NCBI RefSeq assembly: GCF_026072915.1
Contig: NZ_AP025943.1
Coordinates: 620,001 to 684,000, forward strand
Source: Akkermansia biwaensis
GTDB lineage: Bacteria; Verrucomicrobiota; Verrucomicrobiia; Verrucomicrobiales; Akkermansiaceae
Direction of reading: 5' to 3'
DNA length: 64,000 nucleotides
Shown in pieces: positions 34,214 to 41,366 of the stretch; the stretch's first letter is position 1; every line of letters begins with the position of its first letter. A model generated the notes under the pieces. The model saw only the letters and a program-made list of their open reading frames with translations. It was not told the origin of the DNA and did no database searches. The position numbers and the translations under genes are program-made.

Positions 34214-34651
34214 ATGCAATTTCTCATATTGGCCGCAGGAAAGCCTGCCCTGAACTATGCCCGGGAAGGCGTGGAACTTTACCTCAGCCGTCTCAAGCCG
34301 TTCGGCAAAGCGGAACTGAAACTCGTCAAGGACGGCAACTCCAGAGACGTTTCCGAACGGTTGCTGACAGCCAGCGAAGGCTGTTTGCGCATCGCCATGG
34401 ACGAGAGGGGCGAGCTCTGGACCACGGACAAATTGGTTACACTGGCGCGGAACTGGCAAATGCGCTCCGTGCGCCGCATCGCTTTTCTCATCGGGGCATC
34501 GGACGGCCACACGGAAGAACTGCGCTCCCGGTGCAACCATGTCCTGGCCCTGAGCAAATTTACCTTGCAGCATGAACTGGCGCTCGTCGTCCTGCTGGAA
34601 CAGCTTTACCGCTGCCATACCATTCTGGCGGGGACGCCGTACCACCGGTAA
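34214..34651 (+). CDS. rlmH: 23S rRNA (pseudouridine1915-N3) methyltransferase
   Basis: 145 residues of the SPOUT-class RlmH (YbeA) family, which methylates helix 69 of 23S rRNA in assembled 70S ribosomes. Landmarks: [18 protein letters not shown] (SAM-binding knot) and the conserved C-terminal [19 protein letters not shown] ending in YHR, which contacts substrate. It follows uvrC by six bases. Confidence 0.93.
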   Translation: MQFLILAAGKPALNYAREGVELYLSRLKPFGKAELKLVKDGNSRDVSERLLTASEGCLRIAMDERGELWTTDKLVTLARNWQMRSVRRIAFLIGASDGHTEELRSRCNHVLALSKFTLQHELALVVLLEQLYRCHTILAGTPYHR

Positions 34652-35071
34652 TTCTCTTGTGCCTCTTCCTCTTTCCGGAACAGGATTAGCCGGAAACGGA
34701 TTTCTTTTCCACACCATGGAGAAGAACTTCTCCGGAGCAGCGGCAGAGACTGGGAATGGCAATGCCGCCGCATACAAAAAAATACCCGGCGCAGTTGCAA
34801 CCGGTTTTTTGAACAATCAAAAGGAAAAACAAACTTAACGACGGCACCTGAAGGACAGTACAATCAGGCCCCCTGGAGTCCCAATGAAGGAGTGGCAGGC
34901 TCCCGCATATTGAAAGCCCGCAATACATCGAAAACAGTGTTTCCATGGCCGGGTTGCCAGGACGCAAACTGGATATTGGCAACGTAAAAGAGCTGTTCCA
35001 CCGAAAAGTGAAACAGCTCTTTTTCCGAGAAAGAAATGGTAAATGCCAGTTCCTTCGCAACCAGCCCAGGC
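34652..35071. other. intergenic region between convergent rlmH and rpsI
   Basis: About 420 bases. It holds a GGAGAAG-AA-CTTCTCC palindrome (34718-34733) and the bidirectional terminator at 34987. Several 85-125-codon frames exist on both strands but look like chance. No RNA gene recognised. Confidence 0.5.
34987..35024. terminator. bidirectional terminator (rlmH / rpsI)
   Basis: AAAGAGCTGTT pairs with AACAGCTCTTT around a 14-base loop, T-rich on both strands. Confidence 0.8.
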
Positions 35072-35467
35072 TTAGCGCTTGGAGAACTGGTAACGCTTGC
35101 GGGCGCCGGGACGGCCAGCCTTCTTGCGTTCCTTCATGCGGGAATCACGGGTCAAAAGACCGAATTCACGCAGCTGGGCGCGGGAAGCTTCATCAACCAT
35201 CACCAGAGCGCGGGCGATCGCCATGCGGATGGCGCCGACCTGGCCATGAATGCCACCGCCCTTGGTGACGACATTCACGTCAAATTTGTTCATGGTGTTG
35301 GTGACCTGGAAAGGTTGGAGAACGGCGTTCTGCAACTGAATGGTGGGAAGGTATTCTTCAAAACCGCGGCGATTGATCGTGATGCGGCCGGAACCTTCAG
35401 TAAGCCAAGCGTGTGCAATGGCGGTCTTGCGACGGCCGGTGGCGTTGTATGGGGTTGTCTGACTCAT
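35072..35467 (-). CDS. rpsI: 30S ribosomal protein S9
   Basis: 131 residues. GRRKTAIAHAWLTEGSGRI at the N terminus, GGGIHGQVGAIRMAIARAL in the middle and the basic C-terminal tail ending RKRYQFSKR, whose final Arg reaches the P-site tRNA, define S9. It follows rplM by 15 bases in the usual rplM-rpsI order. Confidence 0.97.
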   Translation of the reverse strand: MSQTTPYNATGRRKTAIAHAWLTEGSGRITINRRGFEEYLPTIQLQNAVLQPFQVTNTMNKFDVNVVTKGGGIHGQVGAIRMAIARALVMVDEASRAQLREFGLLTRDSRMKERKKAGRPGARKRYQFSKR

Positions 35468-35482
35468 GTCTGGGAAAATCGG

Positions 35483-35911
35483 TTAGAGGGTAACGGCGGT
35501 AGGCTGCTGTGCTTCGTGCGGGTGGCTGGCGCCGGCGTAAACCTTCAGCTTGGTCATCTGCTGACGGCCCAGGCGGGTATGGGGAACCATGCCCTTTACA
35601 GCCAGCTCCAGAAGAAGTTCGGGACGACGGGCGCGGATTTTCCGGGGCGTTTCCACCTGCTTGCCGCCGACGTAGCCGGAGAAACGGGTGTAAATTTTGG
35701 CATTTTCCTTGTTGCCGGTCAGCACCACCTTGTCCGCGTTCACGATGATGACAAAGTCGCCACAATCAACGTGCGGGGTGAAAATCGTCTTGTTCTTGCC
35801 ACGCAAAATGTTGGCCGCTTCAACGGCAACACGGCCGAGCACCTTGTCGGCAGCGTCTATAACATACCATTTGCGCTCTACTTCTTGCGGTTTGGCTGAG
35901 AAGGTCTTCAT
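35483..35911 (-). CDS. rplM: 50S ribosomal protein L13
   Basis: 142 residues with [22 protein letters not shown], the [18 protein letters not shown] block and [20 protein letters not shown], all typical of L13. First gene of the rplM-rpsI operon, read from a TTGACA-N17-TAGGAA promoter at 35973-36001, with a leader of about 55 bases. Confidence 0.97.
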   Translation of the reverse strand: MKTFSAKPQEVERKWYVIDAADKVLGRVAVEAANILRGKNKTIFTPHVDCGDFVIIVNADKVVLTGNKENAKIYTRFSGYVGGKQVETPRKIRARRPELLLELAVKGMVPHTRLGRQQMTKLKVYAGASHPHEAQQPTAVTL

Positions 35912-35972
35912 GGTTCAATTCTTCGTTCTCGTTTTTCGGCATCCTGCCGTAATCTTCCAATTCGGGGGCGCA

Positions 35973-36001
35973 TTCCTAATGATTATTCACGTAAATGTCA
36001 A
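35973..36001 (-). promoter_or_regulatory. promoter of rplM-rpsI
   Basis: On the minus strand TTGACA (35996-36001), 17-base spacer, TAGGAA (35973-35978). Confidence 0.55.
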
Positions 36002-36092
36002 ATACTTTTTCTCTTTTACACCGCTTTTAGCCCCTTTTTTCCCTTCTGTCTGCGGAATTGTTGCTTAATTGTGACGTTTCCACACTCAGGGC

Positions 36093-36120
36093 TTGCTCTC
36101 ACGCAAATATCGCCTATCAT
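36093..36120 (+). promoter_or_regulatory. promoter of the IF-1 gene
   Basis: TTGCTC at 36093-36098, 16-base spacer, TATCAT at 36115-36120; leader of about 50 bases that includes the AAGGAG at 36164-36169. Confidence 0.55.
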
Positions 36121-36175
36121 GCGCCTGCGCAAAAATTCGTACCCGCGCGTTTGCTAACCTAACAAGGAGAATCAT

Positions 36176-36682
36176 ATCAGCCCGAATCCAAGACCCAGCA
36201 GCCGCCCCTCCGGCGGACAGAATTCCCGCCCCGGCGCACGCCCGGCAGGCGGAAGCAGTGCAAGACCGGCCGGCAACGGCAGCAGACCCGCAGGCCCGGC
36301 CAGACCCGGCCAGCCGCGCCCGGCAGGACAAACCGGCGGAACAGCAGGCCCGAGAACGGGCGGAGGTCCGGGAGGACCCGGACGGCCACGCCCGCAAGGC
36401 GGCACAGGTGCAGGACGGCAGACCAGGGGCAGAAAGCATTTCAGCAAATCCGCTCCCAAGGAAGAAAGCTCCGAAAGCCAGGTGGAAGTGGAAGGCACTA
36501 TTTGCGCCGTCCTTGCAGGCACCATGTTCAAGGTGCGCCTGCCCAACGGCCATGAAGTTCTGGCCCACATTTCCGGTAAGATGCGCAAGCGTTTCATCAA
36601 AATCGTGGTTGGCGACAAGGTCCGCATGGAAATGTCCCCTTACGACATGACCAAGGCGCGCATCACATTCCGCATCGGTTAG
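36176..36682 (+). CDS. infA: translation initiation factor IF-1 with long N-terminal extension and apparent AUC start
   Basis: The C-terminal 66 residues are a clear IF-1 ([56 protein letters not shown]), the OB-fold protein that binds the 30S A site. The same frame is open upstream to 36158 and contains no ATG, GTG or TTG before the GTG at 36482. A GTG start would cut the IF-1 about five residues short of the usual N terminus and has no Shine-Dalgarno. A perfect AAGGAG (36164-36169) lies six bases before an in-frame ATC (36176). Starting there adds 102 residues rich in Pro, Gly, Arg and Ser (ending [16 protein letters not shown]). Extension and start codon are inference; the IF-1 core is certain. 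Confidence 0.7.
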   Translation: MSPNPRPSSRPSGGQNSRPGARPAGGSSARPAGNGSRPAGPARPGQPRPAGQTGGTAGPRTGGGPGGPGRPRPQGGTGAGRQTRGRKHFSKSAPKEESSESQVEVEGTICAVLAGTMFKVRLPNGHEVLAHISGKMRKRFIKIVVGDKVRMEMSPYDMTKARITFRIG

Positions 36683-36710
36683 CCGTTTTCCGGATTGACT
36701 CCTTTCGTAA

Positions 36711-36745
36711 AAAACCTTCTCCGACTTGCACGAGAAGGTTTTTTT
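36711..36745 (+). terminator. rho-independent terminator of infA
   Basis: AACCTTCTC pairs with GAGAAGGTT, followed by T7. The loop contains the -35 of the next promoter. Confidence 0.85.
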
Positions 36746-36754
36746 GCGTATAGT
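36726..36754 (+). promoter_or_regulatory. promoter of nnr-radC, overlapping the infA terminator
   Basis: TTGCAC (36726-36731, in the terminator loop), 17-base spacer, TATAGT (36749-36754); leader of about 18 bases to the nnr ATG. Confidence 0.55.
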
Positions 36755-36778
36755 GCAGGCTGATTCCACTAACGCGCC

Positions 36779-38269
36779 ATGAAAATTTGCTCCACGGAAA
36801 ACATGCGGATCGCAGAACGAGAGCTCATCGTCAGCGGAACGCCGGCCAGAACCCTCATGCAGCAGGCGTCCGCCGGCATCGCGGAAGCCATCATGCAGTT
36901 CTTTCCCGTTCCCGGCCTCTGCGTGGCCTATCTGGGCAAGGGCAATAATGCGGGGGACGCCATCACCGTTCTCAACATTCTCCAGCGGCACGGATGGGAT
37001 ACGGGATTCCGCGCCGCCTACCCGCGTTCCGAATGGAGGGAACTCCCCCTCAGACAATTTGCGGAAATATCGCCTCCCCTGCTGGAATACCAGGAAGCGC
37101 CCCTTCCCGTTACGGGAAGGCCGATGGTCCTTCTGGACGGCCTGCTGGGCATTGGAACCTCCGGCCTGCTGAACAAGGAAATAGCGGGTCTTTGCGCGGA
37201 AATGAACTATCTGCGCGACCGTTGCGGAGCCGTCCGCACCGTGGCGGTGGACATCCCCACCGGGATAGACGCGGATACGGGCATGCCCCAGGAACATGCC
37301 GTGGAAGCGGACTTCACCATGTGCATAGGAGCCGTTAAACAGGGCCTTCTGGATGACGACGCCACGCTGCATGTGGGACGCCTGGTATGCATTGAGCTCC
37401 CCGGACTCCATGTACAGGCCCTTCCCGCCACGGAAATTATCACCTCTTCCCGGCTCACCAAATTTCTCTCCGCACGGCCTTATACGGACTACAAGAACAA
37501 GCGCGGCCACCTGGGCGTCATTGCCGGCTCGGAAGGCATGCTGGGAGCCGCCCGGCTCTGCTGTGAAGCCGCCCTGCGGGCCGGAGCGGGCCTGGTCACG
37601 CTGCATGTCCACCGTACCGCCTATCCCGTGGCGGCGGCGTGCATGCCTCCGGAAATCATGGTCAAACCCGTGGACAGTTATGCGGACATTTCCATCCGTC
37701 CCTTCAGCGCCTTTCTCCTGGGCCCAGGAATAGGCTCCGTATCGGAAGAAGACGCTGAGGCCATACGCATCATTCTGGAAACCGGCACTCCCGTCCTGCT
37801 GGATGCCGACGGCCTCAATCTGGCCGCCGCCATGCAGTGGAAACTGGGAAAACACATTCTGGCGACTCCCCATCACGGAGAAATCCGCCGATTGCTGCCG
37901 GAAGCGGACGACTGCGCCATCCGGGCAGACATTGCGGACTGCTTCCTCGCGGAGCATGAGGCGGCTCTCATCTACAAGGGAGCCCGCAGCATTGTTACGC
38001 AAAGGGGCAAGCCTTTATTCTACAACATTACGGGAGGCCCGGCCATGGCGACGGCGGGACAGGGCGACGTGCTCGCCGGAGTCTGCGGAGGATTCATCGC
38101 GCAGGGAGAATCCCTCCTGGTGTCCGCTGTGCTGGGAACCTATCTGTGCGGCAGGGCTTCGGAACTGGCCATCTCCAGCGGAGCGGCCACCCAGCAAAGC
38201 CTGACCGCCGGAGACACCCTCCGCCATCTGCCTGCCGCACTTCTTTCCACCGCACGCCTCTGCTACTAA
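36779..38269 (+). CDS. nnr: bifunctional NAD(P)H-hydrate epimerase / ADP-dependent dehydratase
   Basis: 496 residues. The N-terminal YjeF_N domain (about 1-215) epimerises damaged NAD(P)HX: YLGKGNNAGDAIT, VDIPTGIDADTG. The C-terminal YjeF_C domain (about 225-490) is the ADP-dependent dehydratase: KNKRGHLGVIAGSEGMLGAA, LLGPGIG, LLDADGLNL, ATPHHGEIRRLL and TGGPAMATAGQGDVLAG with the catalytic Asp. Together they repair hydrated nicotinamide nucleotides. The stop TAA shares a base with the radC ATG (TAATG), so the two are co-translated. Confidence 0.95.
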   Translation: MKICSTENMRIAERELIVSGTPARTLMQQASAGIAEAIMQFFPVPGLCVAYLGKGNNAGDAITVLNILQRHGWDTGFRAAYPRSEWRELPLRQFAEISPPLLEYQEAPLPVTGRPMVLLDGLLGIGTSGLLNKEIAGLCAEMNYLRDRCGAVRTVAVDIPTGIDADTGMPQEHAVEADFTMCIGAVKQGLLDDDATLHVGRLVCIELPGLHVQALPATEIITSSRLTKFLSARPYTDYKNKRGHLGVIAGSEGMLGAARLCCEAALRAGAGLVTLHVHRTAYPVAAACMPPEIMVKPVDSYADISIRPFSAFLLGPGIGSVSEEDAEAIRIILETGTPVLLDADGLNLAAAMQWKLGKHILATPHHGEIRRLLPEADDCAIRADIADCFLAEHEAALIYKGARSIVTQRGKPLFYNITGGPAMATAGQGDVLAGVCGGFIAQGESLLVSAVLGTYLCGRASELAISSGAATQQSLTAGDTLRHLPAALLSTARLCY

Positions 38270-38979
38270 TGATCTCCCGCAAACTTCAGGATCTTCCCTC
38301 ACAATCCCTGCCCCGTGAAAAACTCATCCGCCAGGGCAGGCACAGCCTCAGCAACGCGGAACTTCTTGCCATCTTCCTCAGGATGGGCATCAAGGGAAAA
38401 AACGTGCTGGACATGTCTTCCGACCTGATCCAGGCGGCAGGCTCCCTGGATGCTCTGGCTCATATGGAAGCTACGGAAATAACGGAAATCTGCAAGGGGA
38501 TAGGAATGGCGAAAGCTTCCACCCTATGCGCCGCCTTTGAACTGGGGGCCAGAGCCCTGCGAGAGACTCTGGCAAGACGTCCCCTCAACACGCCGGAGGA
38601 CATTTACGACTACCTGACCACGGCCATGCGCTGGAAAGACAAGGAGACAGTGCTCGTCCTTCTTCTGGACGCCCAGTGCCGCCTCATCAAGCCCGTGGAA
38701 ATTTCCACGGGGACCCTGAATGAATCCATCGCCCACCCGCGCGACATCCTGCGCCCGGCCATCATTCATAATGCTTACGGATTTATTCTGGCGCACAACC
38801 ATCCCAGCGGCAACCCGGCCCCCAGCCAAGCGGACGATACCCTGACCGGACGCATCCGGGAATCCGCCAAACTGCTGGGGGTCCGTTTTCTGGACCATAT
38901 CATCATCGGAAAGCCGACGGCAACGGTACAGAGAAATTATTACAGCTACAACAGCTACGGTATGAAAAAACCGGTCTGA
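38269..38979 (+). CDS. radC: RadC/JAB-domain protein
   Basis: 236 residues of the RadC family (UPF0758). The N-terminal helical part has REKLIRQGRHSLSNAELLAIFLR, then an HhH-like stretch EITEICKGIGMAKASTLCAAFELG. The C-terminal JAB/MPN metallo domain has FILAHNHPSGNPAPSQADD, with the HxH..SxxxxD zinc pattern. Despite the name, the family's DNA-repair role is doubtful. The start at 38269 is fixed by overlap with the nnr stop; the longer frame lies inside nnr. Confidence 0.92.
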   Translation: MISRKLQDLPSQSLPREKLIRQGRHSLSNAELLAIFLRMGIKGKNVLDMSSDLIQAAGSLDALAHMEATEITEICKGIGMAKASTLCAAFELGARALRETLARRPLNTPEDIYDYLTTAMRWKDKETVLVLLLDAQCRLIKPVEISTGTLNESIAHPRDILRPAIIHNAYGFILAHNHPSGNPAPSQADDTLTGRIRESAKLLGVRFLDHIIIGKPTATVQRNYYSYNSYGMKKPV

Positions 38980-39015
38980 GCGAATACGCCTTGTTCCCTC
39001 CGGACTTTTCAACAT

Positions 39016-39043
39016 GAAAAAAGCCCGTCTATGAAGACGGGCT
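39016..39043 (-). terminator. terminator of tRNA-Ser
   Basis: AGCCCGTCT pairs with AGACGGGCT; on the minus strand it is followed by T6. Confidence 0.75.
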
Positions 39044-39057
39044 CAATTGATGAAAAC

Positions 39058-39150
39058 TGGCGGAGAGAGTGGGATTCGAACCCACGGTGAGATTTGCGTC
39101 CCACGTTCGATTTCGAGTCGAGTGCCTTAGACCAGCTCAGCCATCTCTCC
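39058..39150 (-). tRNA. tRNA-Ser (anticodon CGA)
   Basis: Minus strand: acceptor GGAGAGA pairs with TCTCTCC, the D arm has GCTGAGCTGGTCTAAGGC, the anticodon loop CTCGAAA gives CGA (codon UCG), a long variable arm marks a class II tRNA, and the T arm contains GGGTTCGAATCCC. Discriminator G and CCA are encoded (39058-39060). Confidence 0.93.
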
Positions 39151-39233
39151 GCTTGGAAATCGAAGCTTTTTGTATAGGGTTTGCAGGAAGGTGTAAAGCA
39201 CAGAATCACTGCCGTCCCTTAATTCAAACGCTT

Positions 39234-39440
39234 TTAGCGTCTGGGAGTGGCCAAAGGCCCAAGCGTAGCTTCCGCCTCAAACCTCTGGGATTTGTTATGA
39301 GGAAGAGCGCTCTTTTCAGGACCAGGCGGCGGCTGGGGCACGCGCTCATGTTCCTTGGGCTCCATCAGCCAGGAACAGGAAGAGACAAGCAAAAGGGAAA
39401 AAAACGCAAGCAGTAGGTTTCCTGTGAATTGTTTCATCAT
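39234..39440 (-). CDS. small putative lipoprotein
   Basis: 68 residues. The N terminus MMKQFTGNLLLAFFSLLLVSSCSW has a lipobox (LVSSC), predicting lipidation at Cys22. The mature part is short, Pro/Glu-rich and disordered-looking (EHERVPQPPPGPEKSALP) with no domain. A second ATG is one codon in (39437). It lies downstream of two coiled-coil membrane protein genes on the same strand, separated by a terminator-like hairpin. Confidence 0.6.
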   Translation of the reverse strand: MMKQFTGNLLLAFFSLLLVSSCSWLMEPKEHERVPQPPPGPEKSALPHNKSQRFEAEATLGPLATPRR

Positions 39441-39447
39441 TCCGTGT

Positions 39448-39489
39448 AAAAGTTGAACCCCACTATGCCGGAAGCACAGAGGGGTTCAA
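39448..39489 (-). terminator. terminator-like hairpin after the 39510 gene
   Basis: On the minus strand TTGAACCCC pairs with GGGGTTCAA and is followed by CTTTTA. Confidence 0.55.
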
Positions 39490-39509
39490 GAAAAATGCGT
39501 GACAGAACC

Positions 39510-40325
39510 TTATCTGGCGGATTGGACCGGACGCAGAAGCTGTACCATGTCGCCGGGCTGGATGCTCATGCCGGCAGGAACGCTGTCCTTGACGATGTCG
39601 GCCACTGTCTGATTCTTTTCCAGGGAGGTCACTTTCAGCTTGCCGATACTGCGACCGTCACGGGTGACAAGCAGAACTGTATTCTGGTCAATGTTGCTAC
39701 CCTGCCCGGCGCCAATGACCACAAAGCCCCACTGGGGATCCACGGACAGCACAGGGTATTCCCCGCTGTTCTTGGCAAGCGCGGCGCGGTATTCGGCCTG
39801 TTCCTTCTGGCGATTGGCCAGTTCGGTAGCCTGCTCCGTGCGCTTTTTGGCGGCAACTTCCGTCGCTCCCTTGATTTGGTCGATTTCTTCCTGAAGCTTC
39901 TTGTTGGCGTTTTCCGTGGCTTCCATCCTGGCCTGGATTTCTTCAACGCTGGAAACGCCGAATTCACTCAACTGAGCCTTGAGTTCCTGTACCTGCTGGT
40001 TGATCTTGGACAGATCGGCATTCAGCTTGACTTCCTCCTCTTTCAATTCCGAGGACTTGGAAAGCTGTTCATCGCGCTGCTGGGTCACGGAAGCCTTGTT
40101 GGAAATCAGACTCAGGTTTTCTTCCGCAGCACGGCCGCGGTTCTTGATCATGTCATTGCGCAATCCCGTCCAATCCCGGATTTCCTTGTCCAAGACCTTG
40201 CGGTAGGCAATCATTTCCTTGAAGTCCTGATATTGGCCATTGATGCCGAAAACACCGCTGAGACCGGAGAACCAGGCACCTGCTCCTGCGGCAAGAATCA
40301 ATAAAACTACTAAGACAGTTTTCAT
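39510..40325 (-). CDS. membrane-anchored coiled-coil protein (paralogue 1)
   Basis: 271 residues: N-terminal membrane helix or signal anchor (MKTVLVVLLILAAGAGAWF), a coiled coil from about residue 60 to 170 (heptads of Glu/Lys/Gln/Leu, e.g. LSKSSELKEEEVKLNADLSK), and a C-terminal domain of about 85 residues (WGFVVIGAGQGSNIDQ to GDMVQLLRP). That domain matches the C terminus of the neighbouring paralogue in pattern: V-V-I-x-x-G, R-D-G-x-x-I-x-x-L-x-V, AG...GD-x-V-x-x-x-RP. I know no named family. Probably periplasmic and possibly paired with its paralogue. Confidence 0.7.
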   Translation of the reverse strand: MKTVLVVLLILAAGAGAWFSGLSGVFGINGQYQDFKEMIAYRKVLDKEIRDWTGLRNDMIKNRGRAAEENLSLISNKASVTQQRDEQLSKSSELKEEEVKLNADLSKINQQVQELKAQLSEFGVSSVEEIQARMEATENANKKLQEEIDQIKGATEVAAKKRTEQATELANRQKEQAEYRAALAKNSGEYPVLSVDPQWGFVVIGAGQGSNIDQNTVLLVTRDGRSIGKLKVTSLEKNQTVADIVKDSVPAGMSIQPGDMVQLLRPVQSAR

Positions 40326-40370
40326 TATGTATATAGATGAGAGTGTATGATGAGTTTTGAACCGGGAAAA

Positions 40371-41147
40371 TTACGGACGGACGGATACGACGACGTCTCC
40401 GGCCTCAACACGTTCACCAGCGGCAACGGTGCTGGGAAGAACGGTTGCTGTGGAAACACGGGATTCAACGGCATTCACGTCAAGTTCGGCAATCTTGTTG
40501 CCGTCTCTCATCACGGCCAGCTTGGAACCGGGCACCACGCCCAGGTCGGAAGCGCCGCCTTCAATCACGACTACATTGAAATCATCAATCACCTGGGAAA
40601 CCCTGGTCTTCAAATTGGGAGGGGAAAGGTGGGCGTCCTGGTCGGCCTTGAGCTGGCGCAACGCATTGTTGTTGACAACAAGCTGTTCCGTTTCCGCAAC
40701 AATGGCATCATGCTTGGATTGCTCACCCTGCTTGACAACCTGCAGCTGCTTGGATTCTTCTTCAAGTCCTTTGATCCTGTCGGCAATAGCCTGGATGCTT
40801 TCCATGTCCTTGCTCTTGGACTGGAGTTCTGCCAGAGCGGTCTGCTGGGTTTGCAGCTCGGATTTCTTGGCTTCATTGGCGGAGGCCAGTTCCTGGTTCG
40901 CGGCTTCCAGTTCATCCTTCTGCTTGGTCAGGGCATTGATGTCGGCCGTAAGGCCTTCATTTTTGACGAGGAACTCCACGTATTTGGTCTTTTCACTCGT
41001 AAATTCCTCCCGTAGAGCGTTCAAATTTTTATAACGAGAGCCGCATTCCTTGCGCTCCTTGGTGAGAGCTTCCTCGTTATCAAGATAATACATGGCTCCA
41101 CCGAGAAGAGCGATGACCAAGGCTGCGATTGATATTTTAACCCACAT
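40371..41147 (-). CDS. membrane-anchored coiled-coil protein (paralogue 2)
   Basis: 258 residues from ATG 41147: membrane helix (VKISIAALVIALLGGAMYYL), coiled coil (about 25-165, e.g. LTADINALTKQKDELEAANQ), and a C-terminal domain from FNVVVIEGGASDLGVV to GDVVVSVRP shared with the next gene. I chose 41147 over 41222 because the bases before it (CTCATCTCTATTAT...) resemble those before the paralogue's ATG, and a TATTAT lies five bases upstream. It precedes paralogue 1 by 45 bases and is divergent from dnaX. Confidence 0.7.
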   Translation of the reverse strand: MWVKISIAALVIALLGGAMYYLDNEEALTKERKECGSRYKNLNALREEFTSEKTKYVEFLVKNEGLTADINALTKQKDELEAANQELASANEAKKSELQTQQTALAELQSKSKDMESIQAIADRIKGLEEESKQLQVVKQGEQSKHDAIVAETEQLVVNNNALRQLKADQDAHLSPPNLKTRVSQVIDDFNVVVIEGGASDLGVVPGSKLAVMRDGNKIAELDVNAVESRVSTATVLPSTVAAGERVEAGDVVVSVRP

Positions 41148-41366
41148 AGGAAATAATAGAGATGAGAAGGTTCCTGTTACTTTTGTGAGATTGGCACGAA
41201 CATTTTCAGATTTCAACATCAAAATGACATCCTCATCGTTTTCTTGATATTTTTTTCAGGGCGCTTACGTAAGAAGAGGTCAAAAGCGTAATCCTGTCAG
41301 CGCCTTAAAACAATTACACTCTATTTTCTTTTCAAATAGAGCCGCATCTTTTAGTCTTCCTGAACC

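Noticed and set aside
34572-35060. Frames of 85-124 codons on both strands between rlmH and rpsI
   Set aside because: They overlap rlmH or the bidirectional terminator and have no domain or plausible start signal.
36093-36650. 185-codon ATA/ATG frame overlapping infA in another phase
   Set aside because: Low-complexity Ala/Arg/Pro composition; the IF-1 frame explains the region and carries a conserved domain.
39448-39489. Possible attenuator for the lipoprotein gene
   Set aside because: More simply explained as the terminator of the upstream coiled-coil gene, since a T-rich tract follows the stem.
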